Shown here one piece after another: positions 50,217-59,999 of a stretch of DNA of 64,000 nucleotides. Location: positions 3,398,829 to 3,462,828 of the forward strand of contig JAJEKV010000041.1 of NCBI GenBank assembly GCA_021234155.1, read 5' to 3'. Numbering within the stretch: the stretch's first letter is position 1; the number at the start of each line of letters is the position of its first letter. The translations under genes were made by a program, and so were the position numbers. Source of the stretch: Isoetes taiwanensis (taxonomy: Eukaryota > Streptophyta > Lycopodiopsida > Isoetales > Isoetaceae). Under the pieces are notes generated by a model that had not been told where the DNA came from, did no database searches, and saw only the letters and a program-made list of their open reading frames with translations.

Positions 50217-51779
50217 TGCGGACATCCCTACTCATTATACGGTGCACTCACCGTATACAAACAGAGTTCTTCCCCACACCAGCTCCATCCATGTCTGGGG
50301 CCCTCCACATATCACCGCACTGTAACGAGTCCCAAAGTGGGAAGAGTGAAGGTGTCATTCTACCCCGCCTCCCTCGGGGCCTACCTAGGCTGCGGGCGTA
50401 AACATACATGTCAAGAGCACATACATCAACATCCCGTGACCATCTCGGCGATGGTCCTCCTCATATCTGCATAGACAAAGATCAAGACATCACATAGGGG
50501 ATCCTACCCAAGGCTCGGACTCAAGGATGACCGACGGGCTTGGGTCTCCAGAGTTCGCTGGGCATGTAATTCATGGCAATGGAGTTGGCCGGCATAAGAA
50601 CATGGCATAGGGTTGTCCACTCCATCCGCCCCTCCCATTGCACACTTTGCGAGTAGGCCGAAAAGTGCTCCGACCCCGGGACCGTAGTAGCCACGGGATG
50701 CATAGCCAAGGGGCTATTCCCTCGGTCTCATCCTCCCGCCCGATGGGGCGGTAGGGATCACTCCCTCCGAGATCTACATGCCGACTCAAGGTGACTAGAG
50801 GGCCACCGCCCGTATTCGACCAACCCACCGGAAAGTGTACACCACTTCACGGGTGTCGAGCCCATGCCTTACCCGCACTCGGTAAGCCATTGACCTAGTC
50901 ACAATGATCCCCCGGTAGGGCTTTACACACCGGGGAATCGCTCAGAGTCAAACATGAACCTCCTTCTTAGCCACCCGCCCCTTCACCCACAACCCGTGTG
51001 TGGCTCTTGTACACAGGCCGAATCTACAGTGTGCTAGAGAGGCTACTCTAGGAGCATCAACTACAAGCTTTAGGGCCTCTACCCCCTCTTCCCAATACAA
51101 GGAGTTCACAGAGATACATCATCCAAATACATCACAGAAGAACTAAAGAACTAGATCTAATCATAGAGTTAGGTTCTTTAGTTAGTGTCCGAGATCTAAG
51201 TTCTAGATAGCTACTATGGGCAATTTAATAGTCTAAACCTACGGATTCTATGACTAGAAGACGGTTTAAGCTACTAAATTGACCAAATACCTGATCCTTG
51301 AGTGGCTCCTCCCCGACTGAAGTTCAACCATCCTCACCGAAATTTGAATTGGCGGGGAACCGATGGTGCAATTCGCCAAGGGCGTGCGGGAGGCGGTTTT
51401 TGGCTCCTGGGGCAGCCAAAACCGAGCTCTAAAACCCTAAGGATCTAAAAACTAGCAAGCTAGGGTTTTCCTACCCTAAATAGACATGGGGTTTAGGCTA
51501 GGGTTTCCAATTACCCAATTTGGCATGTGGGATAATTGGAAAGGCCCCACTTGCCTTTAATGGCTAGGTGGCAAAATATGCCAACATGGAAAGGTGTGCC
51601 CTCATTAATGTGCACATGTGCACATTAATAATATATGAACACTCCTAGCAAGTTGCCCCTAGGGCTACTTACCTGGCTATCCGCTGGCACACCGCCGGGT
51701 CGGAGTGGGCGGTAATGCTGCGTGATCTGGCGATGCAATATACGCCCCGGGACCCGTATAATCGTCTTTGGAAACGTCT
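50217..51779 (-). repeat. 5' LTR of Ty3 element 2
   Basis: 1563 bp matching 38614-40192. Long blocks are identical by eye (39452-39655 with 51029-51235; 39861-40070 with 51446-51656). Most differences, including indels, are in CG-rich stretches. Both ends are clear by comparison with the other copy. Confidence 0.93.
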
Positions 51780-52010
51780 AAAGGGCAAAGAAAAAAAAGA
51801 AGAGGGAAAAGGTGGAGAAAGGAGCAAAAGGGAAGGGAAAAATGTTATCGGGAACAGGGAAGGGGGAAGGAAAGGGATGGGAAAACAAGGAAACATGTGA
51901 GAAAGACGAGAAAAAAAAAGGAAAAGAAAAAAAAAGTAAAGAAAATAAGAAAAAATGAAATGCGGGATAGAGCAAAAGGGAAAGGGAAAGGGATAGGGCT
52001 TTTCTCACTG
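51780..52010 (+). repeat. Polypurine tract, right part
   Basis: The A/G-rich composition of 37140-38613 resumes directly after the LTR, showing that the retrotransposon inserted into a longer tract. Confidence 0.9.
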
Positions 52011-52500
52011 CATCCCAAAGCATTTACAGGCTCTCAACTTATGCCCAGCAACGCTGGGCACCATTACTAGTATATGTTAGAGAAGCGTAGATAATTCCAA
52101 AATTTTTTTTTTGCTAGTTATTATATATATAGGAAAGATAAATATATATAGGCCCCATCCCCATTAGCCCAAAAATTCAAGGCACCTTTGCCATGTGGCG
52201 AACCCGGTTCTAAAATTTACGTTCCTATTGCATTTTTTTTTTCTGAATTTGGTTGACGTGGCCGGGTTACCTTCCCTTTTTCCAGAAGTCCTCGAACACT
52301 TCTGAGTTCCCCATTTGGGAACCGGGTTTCTCGTTTTGTGTAGATCTGGCAGGTTTGATCTGCCTGTAACCCCATGACTCCAGTAGCAACAGAATTTGGC
52401 GCCATCGAATTCTTCATTGTAGATGGCAATTTCCACCATTTCTTTAGTTTCTTTCCTTCCGGAGACAAGCAGAGAATAGCCGAAACCCTTTTCTTGAGCC

Positions 52501-53151
52501 ATGAGAGGAAGCAACGGTGCTGGGTCTGCTTTTAATTTTTTTGCAGCACAACAGCAACATGATCAATATGAACAGTTTCACCAGGTGAGGTGATGTTTAC
52601 ATTTTATTGTAATTTACTTTCACATAATTTTAGATTTCCATTGTCTGTATAGTTATTGAAATTGCTAAAATGCTTAAATTATGATTGCACAGAACTCATT
52701 CAGTAGGATGCTAGATGAGCAGGAAGATGAAATTGTGCATGAAACTCAAGACATGGGATGCCATGACATGCCTACTGCTGCATTTGGCGTTGGTCACCAT
52801 GCTTCAAATCCCATGTCTGCCATTCCCACTGTAAGGCAATATGCTAGCACACATTGGACAGCTCATGAATTACTGGTTCTACAAGCCGCCAAGAAAGAAG
52901 ATGATGAGCTTCGTCTATTTGGTGGGGGAAGAGAGAAGATGAAGAAGAAAGAAGTTAGATGGAATGACATAGAAGAGTATTGTTGGAAGAATAACGTGCG
53001 CAGGTCAGCCAAGGCATGCATGAGCAAGTGGGAATCTTTGGCAGCAGACTTCAAGAAAATCAATGACTATGAAAGGCAAATTCCAAGTGGTAGAAATAGT
53101 TATTGGCGGATGGCAAATCCTCGAAAGCATATCGCCCTCCTCAGACAATGA
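52501..53151 (+). CDS. Harbinger Myb/trihelix-like protein (two exons)
   Basis: Exon 1 is 52501-52584 (MRGSNGAGSAFNFFAAQQQH onward) and ends at a GTGAGG donor. Exon 2 is 52693-53151 after an ATTGCACAG acceptor. The join keeps phase 0 and gives about 180 residues. The C-terminal half has the tryptophan pattern of Myb/SANT-like trihelix domains: HWTAHELLVLQAAKKEDDEL, VRWNDIEEYCWKNN and KACMSKWESLAADFKKI. In this superfamily the Myb-like protein binds subterminal DNA and brings the transposase into the nucleus. An alternative start at 52681 would lie in the intron. Confidence 0.85.
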
Positions 53152-53159
53152 TAATGTCT

Positions 53160-54080
53160 AGTGAAATGCGAGGATGTTATCACAAAAACAGACGAGCTTC
53201 ATATGACAGCATTTTGCTCTTCGTATTAGTGACATCATAGACCTGCCATGATCATCAACCTGCCATAGTTGCAAAAGTTGCAAAGTGTTACTTAAAATTG
53301 GCCTTAATGTGTATTTCTGGCTGTTTCATTGCCATCATCCTATGATACACTACGTTTTCTAAAGCTAATGAGAATATTCTATTTTACTTTTGTAAGTATA
53401 CACCGACATGGACTACACCAATGTTTTCTCTCGCAGGATATAGCCGATACTTGAAACGTAAAAAATTTAAGAACCTTAATTGATAACGTGTAGGCATGCT
53501 TCTTCTCTGAAACAATTGTGTAGAATTCAGTTGCATTTACTCAAATATCAGGGCAATTCAATTGCAAAGTCCCCAGCAAGAGCTAAGCACAAAATTTATC
53601 CTTAAATTCAACAGAAATTTGATCAAAGAAAAACCGGACATGTCCGTAAGTATTGAAATCTTTAATTTGTTTTTTTGAATGGTCAAATTGATCAGCTTAA
53701 TGTGATAGCCAAACAAAGTCTCAATTGTCGAACATGTTAGTAGTGAAATCTGGAATTGTTCAAGGCAATAATTTAGTTGAGAATTTAATGAGGGAAGGAT
53801 GTGAAATAATGAATGGCACCATTTGGGAGAATACATAAGTCCTGCACCATTTGGGAGACTGCAATTTTTCCAACTTTGCTGCATTCAATCTGTCATAATG
53901 TTTCAGCAAGCCTTTTAATGAGAATTCAGCAAGCCCAACTCCATCGTAGCTGCATACAATGAATTGCACAACAAAAAGCAAATGTATAATATGAAAACAG
54001 TACACATTTAATTGCACACCAAACAACAACTGTTTGTTTTGAACAGTACACATTGAATGTTTGTTTCCATTGAATGAATG
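53160..54080. other. Convergent spacer of the Harbinger element
   Basis: No supported gene. AT-rich DNA between the two 3' ends. Confidence 0.6.
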
Positions 54081-54082
54081 GT

Positions 54083-55210
54083 CTATCTTCGTGTCCATAA
54101 ATGATTGCATATGACCTGCCGCAGCTCAAAACCAGTGCTATTAGGCTCCCGACCAACAGGCTCATTCAAGTATGGGAATGATGGGTCGAAGCCCACTGTA
54201 CTCTCGATCACAGCTTGGGAGTAACGGTCACCTCTGTCAATCATAATATTGTGCAACATACAACATGCCAATATAGTTCTAGACAAAGCCTCCTTGTTTG
54301 GTTTGTAAATCTTCCTGTGAAGGAGTTGCCATGACCGTTTCAAGAGTCCAAAAGCACGCTCAACCGCCATACGAGTAGAAGAATGCATGTAATTAAACCT
54401 GTCAGTTATAGGAGGCAACTGTGTACCAGGAAATGGTACAATCAACCATGGAAGTAAAGGATAGCTTGCATCACCTATGATATATTCTCGGACACTACGG
54501 TTGTTGATCTGTATTGTAGGCCCATTCAATCGATCTTGTCTTTCAACTAGTTGCGCAAAGTTTGAGATCCTTAATTGGCGTGCATCATTAACACTACCGG
54601 GATAACCTGCAACTACGTCCAAGAATTTTGTACGGCTATCAACTATAGCCTGAACAAGCATAGAGTAGTTACTTTTCCTGTCAAACCAATCGACCTCGCT
54701 CTCATAGGCAGGAAGTTCCATTAAGATGTGTGTAGCATCAATTGCTCCACAGCAGTTGGGAAAGCCATGTATGGATTGGAAGCCTCGTTTGACTGCAACC
54801 ATTGCATCACCTGTTGGCCACTCTAAGTGATGTTGAGCATTCTGTAGCAAGGCATGAACAAACTTGATAGTGACTCTAGCAGCTGTAGAAGATCCAATTC
54901 CAAATAATTCTGAGATGCTCAAGAAACTATCACCAGATGCTAACCTTTTCAATGCAATGGCCACCTGTTTCTCCACTGACAGCACACGATTTGGAATGTG
55001 AGAAAAAGTAGGTGGAGTATTTGTCTCCAATGCAGGTGCCACTAGGTTGCAAATATAGTGGAAAGTGTCTTGAGATACTCTAAATAATTCTTTGAAACGA
55101 CCTGGATCCACTTGCATGACCCATCCTTCATAATGAAACCACCAATGCACTGAACGCGGTCGAATATACCATCTGCCATATGTTATCCCTGTCAAAGTCC
55201 CTCTGGGCAT
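54083..55210 (-). CDS. PIF/Harbinger DDE transposase
   Basis: 375 residues, uninterrupted. An N-terminal region (WFHYEGWVMQVDPGRFKELF) and a helix-turn-helix-like segment (EKQVAIALKRLASGDSFLSI, then SELFGIGSSTAARV) are followed by the DDE_Tnp_4 catalytic core. That core has D158 in CCGAIDATHI, D247 in YIIGDASYPLLPWL and E284 in RMAVERAFGLLKR, plus the conserved GYPGSVNDAR. All three catalytic residues are present. A short upstream ORF on the same strand (55255-55542) could be an N-terminal exon. The length fits plant Harbinger transposases. Confidence 0.93.
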   Translation of the reverse strand: MPRGTLTGITYGRWYIRPRSVHWWFHYEGWVMQVDPGRFKELFRVSQDTFHYICNLVAPALETNTPPTFSHIPNRVLSVEKQVAIALKRLASGDSFLSISELFGIGSSTAARVTIKFVHALLQNAQHHLEWPTGDAMVAVKRGFQSIHGFPNCCGAIDATHILMELPAYESEVDWFDRKSNYSMLVQAIVDSRTKFLDVVAGYPGSVNDARQLRISNFAQLVERQDRLNGPTIQINNRSVREYIIGDASYPLLPWLIVPFPGTQLPPITDRFNYMHSSTRMAVERAFGLLKRSWQLLHRKIYKPNKEALSRTILACCMLHNIMIDRGDRYSQAVIESTVGFDPSFPYLNEPVGREPNSTGFELRQVICNHLWTRR

Positions 55211-55254
55211 TTTAAATTCATCTCATATCATTGATAAGAAAAGGATGGAAGACA

Positions 55255-55542
55255 TTAATTAGGGAATTCTTCAGACTCATCATAATCCATAATTTGTTGG
55301 TTTCCAATCACAAACTCATTCTCTGTGTCCTCTTCTTCTTGCAGCTCAGTCAAACTTTCTAAAATGTTTAAAGCTATAGTCATGGCCTTCAATAAAATTG
55401 CAATCAACATAAGCTTGGCTGCATCCATTTCTGGAAAACTAACCTGTGAAGCAATTGCAATACCTGGCTTCGGGTGTAGCAACAATGTGAGATACTGCAG
55501 AACCCAGGCGCCTTTCACCGGAAAGAATTCGGAGCAGAGCAA
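55255..55542 (-). CDS. Possible N-terminal exon of the Harbinger transposase
   Basis: The useful part starts at MDAAKLMLIAILLKAMTIAL (an in-frame ATG), with an acidic end, LQEEEDTENEFVIGNQQIMD. It ends 45 bases before the transposase ORF. I see no clear donor, so a join is possible but unproven; it could also be a chance ORF. Confidence 0.4.
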   Translation of the reverse strand: MLCSEFFPVKGAWVLQYLTLLLHPKPGIAIASQVSFPEMDAAKLMLIAILLKAMTIALNILESLTELQEEEDTENEFVIGNQQIMDYDESEEFPN

Positions 55543-55710
55543 TCGGATTGCAATGGGAACGTTTTTTCCGCCTTCCCTTTGCTGATGTGGCGAAATTAAA
55601 TTTTAGGTTCAATGAGAATGGTAGACGGTCGAAAAAAAAATGCCGCCCTTAATTTGCTGACGTGGCTGAGTTCGGAAAATTAGTTCAGACGTTAATGGGA
55701 TGTGCCCCAT

Positions 55711-55790
55711 ATCAGGAAAAAGGTCTCCCAACGCTGGCCTAGAAGGCCACGTCATCTTTTGGACTCGTGGATAACTAGCCTTATACACGA
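55711..55790 (+). promoter_or_regulatory. ACGT/G-box-like module upstream of the F-box gene
   Basis: CCCAACGCTGGCCTAGA, GGCCACGTCATCTTTTGGA and CGTGGATAAC repeat the module at 10490-10580. It lies about 220 bases before the ATG at 56006 and directly against the Harbinger right end. Confidence 0.45.
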
Positions 55791-56005
55791 AAAGGCAAAA
55801 GGGAAAAAGAAATAGAAAGGGTTTGCAATTGCATGCTCTTGGAGGATCAGATTACCACGGCAGCTTCTGTTGTTTCTGGCGGGTTGGCGGGTTACGCTGG
55901 CGAAGGAGGCGGCCTAATTCAGCAAAGAAGAGATTGCAGTTTCAGCAAAGAAAAAATTGCCCTTTGAGGCCCTTTGAACATAAAGATTGCACTTTGCTGA
56001 AAATA

Positions 56006-57226
56006 ATGAAGTGGTGCTCAACTATTATGGGAAAAATAATGAAGGAGTGCCCAGTTTGTATGGGGAAGGAAATAGCAACAGTTGGTATGGAGTGGTCAGC
56101 TGGTATGAAGTATTTGGGGAAAAAAAGAATGAAGTGTTCGCAGTATCCCAGATCAGAGAGCCACAACAATTATACACTGCAGGAACTTGATTTTCATATT
56201 CAGTCGAAGATCTTGGCTTGCCTGCAAATTGAGGATCTTTTTGGCTCATGCTTGCTTGTGTGCAAGCAATGGAAAGATGAAATTTTGTTGTCTGAGAGTT
56301 TTGCCAGGCTCCATCATAGGCACAGCATCTGGGTTTATCTAGATATAACACACGAGTATGGTTTTGATGCGCCATATTATCCAAATAAAGGGTTAGTTTT
56401 TCAGAACGGTCCTTATAAAGTTCTGAAGGCGAGGCTGGAAGTTGGTGAGATGATATGTTGTTCTGATAAAGGAATAGTCTGCACAATGGGTATGGTCAAA
56501 AACAGTAATCAGTGGAATGTGAAGATTAGGGTCGGAAATCCATTAAAGGATAAGTGGAAAATAATTCCTAGTACTTCCAAATATCTTATACCACAGGTCA
56601 TGAGTGTAGATACCTCAACATCACCAGCTGCTTTTAAGATAGTAGCTTGTAGTTTCAGGATGCCTGACTTGCTGACTGAAATATTTGATTCAAGAGTAAA
56701 TACCTGGATCAAGGGGAACACCATTTGCTTAAATGGGCCCTTTCAAGATAAACTTGGACAGGCTTTGGTAACTTACTGTCCAAATGCGGAGAAAATAGTA
56801 GCCTATGACTTTGAACAAGATATATGGAGTGTAAAAAGCTACTTGTCACCAGAACAAAAAAAAAGGGGTGGAAAAATTTTGCTTTGGAAGCAGGAGCCAA
56901 TTTTAGTATCTGATTTGTGGCCCCGGGCCATGCTTTGGAAGGAGAAGTCCTCTTGCAAGGGCATCATCCAGTGGGGATTAATCGCTAAACTTGACTTCAA
57001 GGAATTCTTGGCACAACATAAGCTCGAGGCTGGGTGCGAGAGATTAGAGTGGTATCCACATTGCACGGGGGATGTTATCATAATTATGATAGATCTGCCT
57101 TCGAAAAAGACAGCGGTGGCTACTTATGACATGAGAAAGGGTTGTTGGGAGCTTGCAGGATTAATGGAAGGCACATGTGCAGAACCCATTAAAATGAATT
57201 TCACTCCCAGCTTGATTACAGTTTAA
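56006..57226 (+). CDS. F-box protein
   Basis: 406 residues from the ATG at 56006; the frame is open upstream to 55823, but there only from a TTG. Residues 1-45 are Met/Lys-rich and unusual. An F-box follows at about 57-100 (TLQELDFHIQSKILACLQIE, DLFGSCLLVCKQWKDEIL), which would bind SKP1 in an SCF ubiquitin ligase. The remaining 300 residues have short beta-rich stretches with spaced tryptophans (WNVKIRVGNPLKDKWKIIPS, then EQDIWSVKSYLS, MRKGCWELAGLM), typical of the substrate-binding half of F-box/kelch-like plant proteins. It is intact and uninterrupted, the best candidate for a real host gene here. Its substrate is unknown. A Harbinger element ends about 300 bases upstream. Confidence 0.85.
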   Translation: MKWCSTIMGKIMKECPVCMGKEIATVGMEWSAGMKYLGKKRMKCSQYPRSESHNNYTLQELDFHIQSKILACLQIEDLFGSCLLVCKQWKDEILLSESFARLHHRHSIWVYLDITHEYGFDAPYYPNKGLVFQNGPYKVLKARLEVGEMICCSDKGIVCTMGMVKNSNQWNVKIRVGNPLKDKWKIIPSTSKYLIPQVMSVDTSTSPAAFKIVACSFRMPDLLTEIFDSRVNTWIKGNTICLNGPFQDKLGQALVTYCPNAEKIVAYDFEQDIWSVKSYLSPEQKKRGGKILLWKQEPILVSDLWPRAMLWKEKSSCKGIIQWGLIAKLDFKEFLAQHKLEAGCERLEWYPHCTGDVIIIMIDLPSKKTAVATYDMRKGCWELAGLMEGTCAEPIKMNFTPSLITV

Positions 57227-57620
57227 AGGATTGCTTTGAGGGGCAGCTTGGCTGGAAATATCAAGTTGTTAATTCATGGATGGAACCGTGTCGGTGGGTG
57301 GTAGTTTGTTTTGTATTATTGATTTATTGAAAAAGACAGCTTTGCTTAATTACGAGATGAGAAGGCGCATGTGCAGGTGTCCCAGCTTGATTATAGTTTA
57401 AAGAATTGCTTTGAGGGGCTGGTAGGTTTTTTGTATCAATAATTTATTGATTGACAGTATGTGAAGAAGTATTACAGTATGTGAAGTATGTGAAGAAGAC
57501 AGCTTTGCTTAATTCCAGGATGAGAAAGGGTTGTTTGAAGCTTGGAGCCATTCAATGAAATTCAGTCCAGTTTACAGTTTCAAGGATTATCTGAGTGGCA
57601 GTTTGGCTGTAAAATGCAGT
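57227..57620 (+). pseudogene. Two decayed copies of the F-box gene 3' end
   Basis: The gene's end (AAAAAGACAGC, then ATGAGAAAGGGTTGTT, GCTTGATTACAGTTTAAAGG, ATTGCTTTGAGGGGC) recurs in part at about 57328-57420 and again at 57487-57620, with increasing decay. They are partial tandem duplications of the last 150 bases of coding sequence plus 3' flank. Confidence 0.75.
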
Positions 57621-58060
57621 TAATAATTTATGGAACCATGTGATGCGGGCAATCAGTTTGTTTGTTTGTTTGTTTGTGTACTGTGCCCAATGATAACATA
57701 TGTGAAGCCATAATGCTCTAGGAATTGGTGGCCCATGTATTTCCTCTTTATGATACAATTCTCAGTTATTTGGTCGGAGGCATGACTGCTAGGAAGTAGT
57801 TTGAAACTCAGATTTCTTGAAGGAGCTTTGGTACAGCTTTGAATGTGATCATGGTTGCAATTTGTTATGAATATATTTAATGTTTCCCGATTTCAATTGC
57901 GCTCTGGATTTTGCACATCAAATTCTGCTTGACTATGTACTGTGATTATAGCTGTGTTCCTTTCCTGGTTCAGCATGTGCTGCATGAAGGTACAAAGAGG
58001 GAGTATAATCCTAGTGAATTCTAGACTGAATTGCTTTAAAAACCTGTACTATTATCTATA
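57621..58060. other. Stretch without a recognised gene
   Basis: No supported ORF. It contains a short (TTTG)n run at about 57655-57676. Confidence 0.5.
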
Positions 58061-58085
58061 TCTATATATAATAATAAAGGCGTTT
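58061..58085 (+). mobile_element. Candidate Helitron 5' terminus
   Basis: A|TCTATATATAATAATAAAGG is the usual form of plant Helitron 5' ends (TC followed by an AT-rich run and AAAGG) inserted after A. No matching hairpin plus CTAG was found downstream within the window, so the element may extend beyond it or be decayed. Confidence 0.5.
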
Positions 58086-59600
58086 TGTGATAGTCTGTGC
58101 GCACTTTTGACCGTTGATTTTTTTATTTTATTTTAGTTCGTTAGATTTACAGTTTTGTTTCGCGGGCAGTGTGGAATAGGGTTCCACTCAAAACTGAAGA
58201 CGATCTCTCCTTTTGATAATGAGTTCGAATGGTATTTTTTTTCTCTTCGCTTTCCTTTTCTTTTTTGTTGTCGTGATCTTTATTCTTGTGATTGATCTCT
58301 TCAACATATGTGCTCATGTCACTTTGTCCCTTGCAGACTTGGAGAGTTCTGTAAGCAATGAATAAGTGGAACTGTGTAAAGATATCAAGTATTTGGATGT
58401 ATCTTCCATTAGAATGCTCAGAAGCATCAGGAGAGCGTGGATCAGACTTCATCTCATATTGCAGAGAGCTGAAATTTGGTACATGTTACTTAGTTAAATT
58501 CTTATTCTTATAGATCACCATGAAACAAGCTGCTTTACTTCATGCATCAGAAGGCAATACTTCATCTTCAGATGGTTTTACCCTTCGTTTTGTGTATGAT
58601 ATTGACCTTCCAACGTTTCTATTATGCATGTAAAATATCTAGCATGTAGGAAAAGGTAAAATATCTGCTTCCAATGGGTGACTTATTTTCCAGCATGAAT
58701 TTTCTGTTAATGGAGCTCTTCCGAATGAATCTCTTCTTTTCTTTGTCAAGATAGGAATTAGAGGGTTGAGAATTTTTATATATATATATCGGTGTGCTAA
58801 GATTTTGCAGATTGGAATGTTGTATTTATGCATACTTGCATCTTATTATATGGACTTGTTCTTTTGGGTGCCGGCGCCAATCGGAGGAGTTGGTTGCCCA
58901 GAAAGTCAAAGGAATGCCCAAAGTTTCTTTGAGTCTATCTAAACTCCCTGACACAGTTGCAGATGATGCAGTGGGTGAGATGGGCGTACAATTGTGCAGA
59001 ACTTGGAAGTCCCAGCTACTTTACAGCAGGTTAGAGCTGAAATTCTTGGTTGCTGTTAGTTATTATTTTGCAGGTGAATGCATACGAGAAACCAACGTGA
59101 ATGATTTTGCTTGGATCGCACCATAAGCTTCCTAATTGCTTTCTCTGCCGATCATGCACTGGTGTGCATAAGAGCTTTCTGCGTTTTATATGCTCCCGAG
59201 TTTACATGTCGCAAATATTGCACCCGAGTTTATTTCTGGCACAGCCATTCAATCACAGATATAGGTCATGATTTATCGGAGATTCTGTGTGTGAAGGTAA
59301 GAATGAGTTGGACATATTGTGCCGTTTGAATGTGATGTACGCGTCCAAGCTTATCTGTGCTTCTCTGCATATAAATCTTGCTTATTTTACAGTGTAAATC
59401 TAATTTTTCTGGGCAAAACATTTAGGCAATATGCACTTAGTTGGATGCCAAAATTCCAGAGGCTGCAAGATTTATCTGTTGGAGCATTGGCAGAAGGTTT
59501 GGCTGTTAGCCCTGTGGATTGCCACGATGATAGCATTATTCACGTGGAAATTCTTTTAATATCATTATGAAGATGCATTTGAGATCTTGGGCTACTCTAT
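58086..59600 (+). other. Unrecognised stretch with possible exon-like pieces
   Basis: Two short coding-like pieces stand out: about 58890-59030 (SEELVAQKVKGMPKVSLSLS, then DDAVGEMGVQLCRTWKSQLL), ending at a CAGGTTAG-like donor, and about 59425-59560 (YALSWMPKFQRLQDLSVGAL, then AEGLAVSPVDCHD). I cannot identify them. They may be gene fragments like those that follow. Confidence 0.35.
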
Positions 59601-59995
59601 GTGCACTGCAAAAGGAGCAGCAGAAACTTTGAAACGGAACATGGCACTCATTCTTCTCCCAGTCTGCAGAAATGCAATTTCATGGTTATGGTCCATGGTA
59701 TGAAGCACGATAGGGAAATCCTTTTTACTATTCTTAAAGCTTGTGCATCTGCTTCAGCTGCTGAGAGTGGTAGATACATCCATGAAATTATTCATGAAAT
59801 TGAATGGGAATGAGATAATGCATTAGGAAGTATGGCATATGTGGTAACTTAGAAGAAGCCCATAAAATGTTCAACAAATTGGATACTGTAAATGTAATAT
59901 CTTGGATTGTTGTGATCAACATATATGCCGAACTTGGATGCAGAAAACAGGCTTTTGGGCTCTTCCATTGTATGGTTGTGGCACAACAAAGCAGC
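59600..59995 (+). pseudogene. PPR protein fragment
   Basis: TILKACASASAAESGRYIHE in one frame, and KYGICGNLEEAHKMFNKLDT, NVISWIVVINIYAELGCRKQ and AFGLFHCMVV in another, match consecutive PPR motifs of the PLS class found in organelle RNA-editing proteins. The frame breaks between the two pieces and only about three motifs remain, so this is a relic. No DYW domain is present. Confidence 0.75.
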
Positions 59996-59999
59996 GGCA

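Larger units (their letters stand above)
38614..51779 (-). mobile_element. 13.2 kb Ty3 chromovirus, element 2, with two accessory genes
   Basis: Minus orientation. The 5' LTR is 50217-51779, with a PBS at 50201-50215. Accessory gene 1 (49543 to about 48660), accessory gene 2 (47566 to about 46.4 kb), gag (about 45.9-44.9 kb), protease, RT, RNase H, integrase and chromodomain (to about 41.1 kb) follow, then the PPT 40193-40205 and the 3' LTR 38614-40192. AAAGG on both sides (38609-38613, 51780-51784) is a candidate 5 bp target duplication, although in a purine tract this is weak evidence. Gag and pol proteins are clearly related to element 1. The coding region has many frame changes, often next to CG-rich words. 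Confidence 0.9.
37012..52069 (+). mobile_element. Small Helitron interrupted by Ty3 element 2
   Basis: Candidate 5' end: TCTTTTATATTATAATG at 37012, preceded by A. The 3' end is well supported: TGCCCAGC and GCTGGGCA pair across AAC at about 52030-52048, followed by CCATTA and CTAG (52066-52069), with T next. Removing the 13.2 kb retrotransposon leaves about 1.9 kb, mostly polypurine sequence, and no helicase, so this is a non-autonomous Helitron. The 5' end is weaker than the 3' end because it rests only on TC and AT-rich similarity. Confidence 0.6.
52151..55708. mobile_element. PIF/Harbinger transposon, nearly complete
   Basis: It contains both genes of the superfamily in convergent orientation: a Myb/trihelix-like DNA-binding protein (+) and a DDE transposase (-). 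Imperfect terminal inverted repeats start GGCCCCATCCCCATTAGC on the left, and GGGGCACATCCCATTAACG when the right end is read inward. ATA flanks both sides, consistent with a 3 bp target duplication. Both main reading frames are intact, so this copy may be recent and possibly autonomous. Confidence 0.85.
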
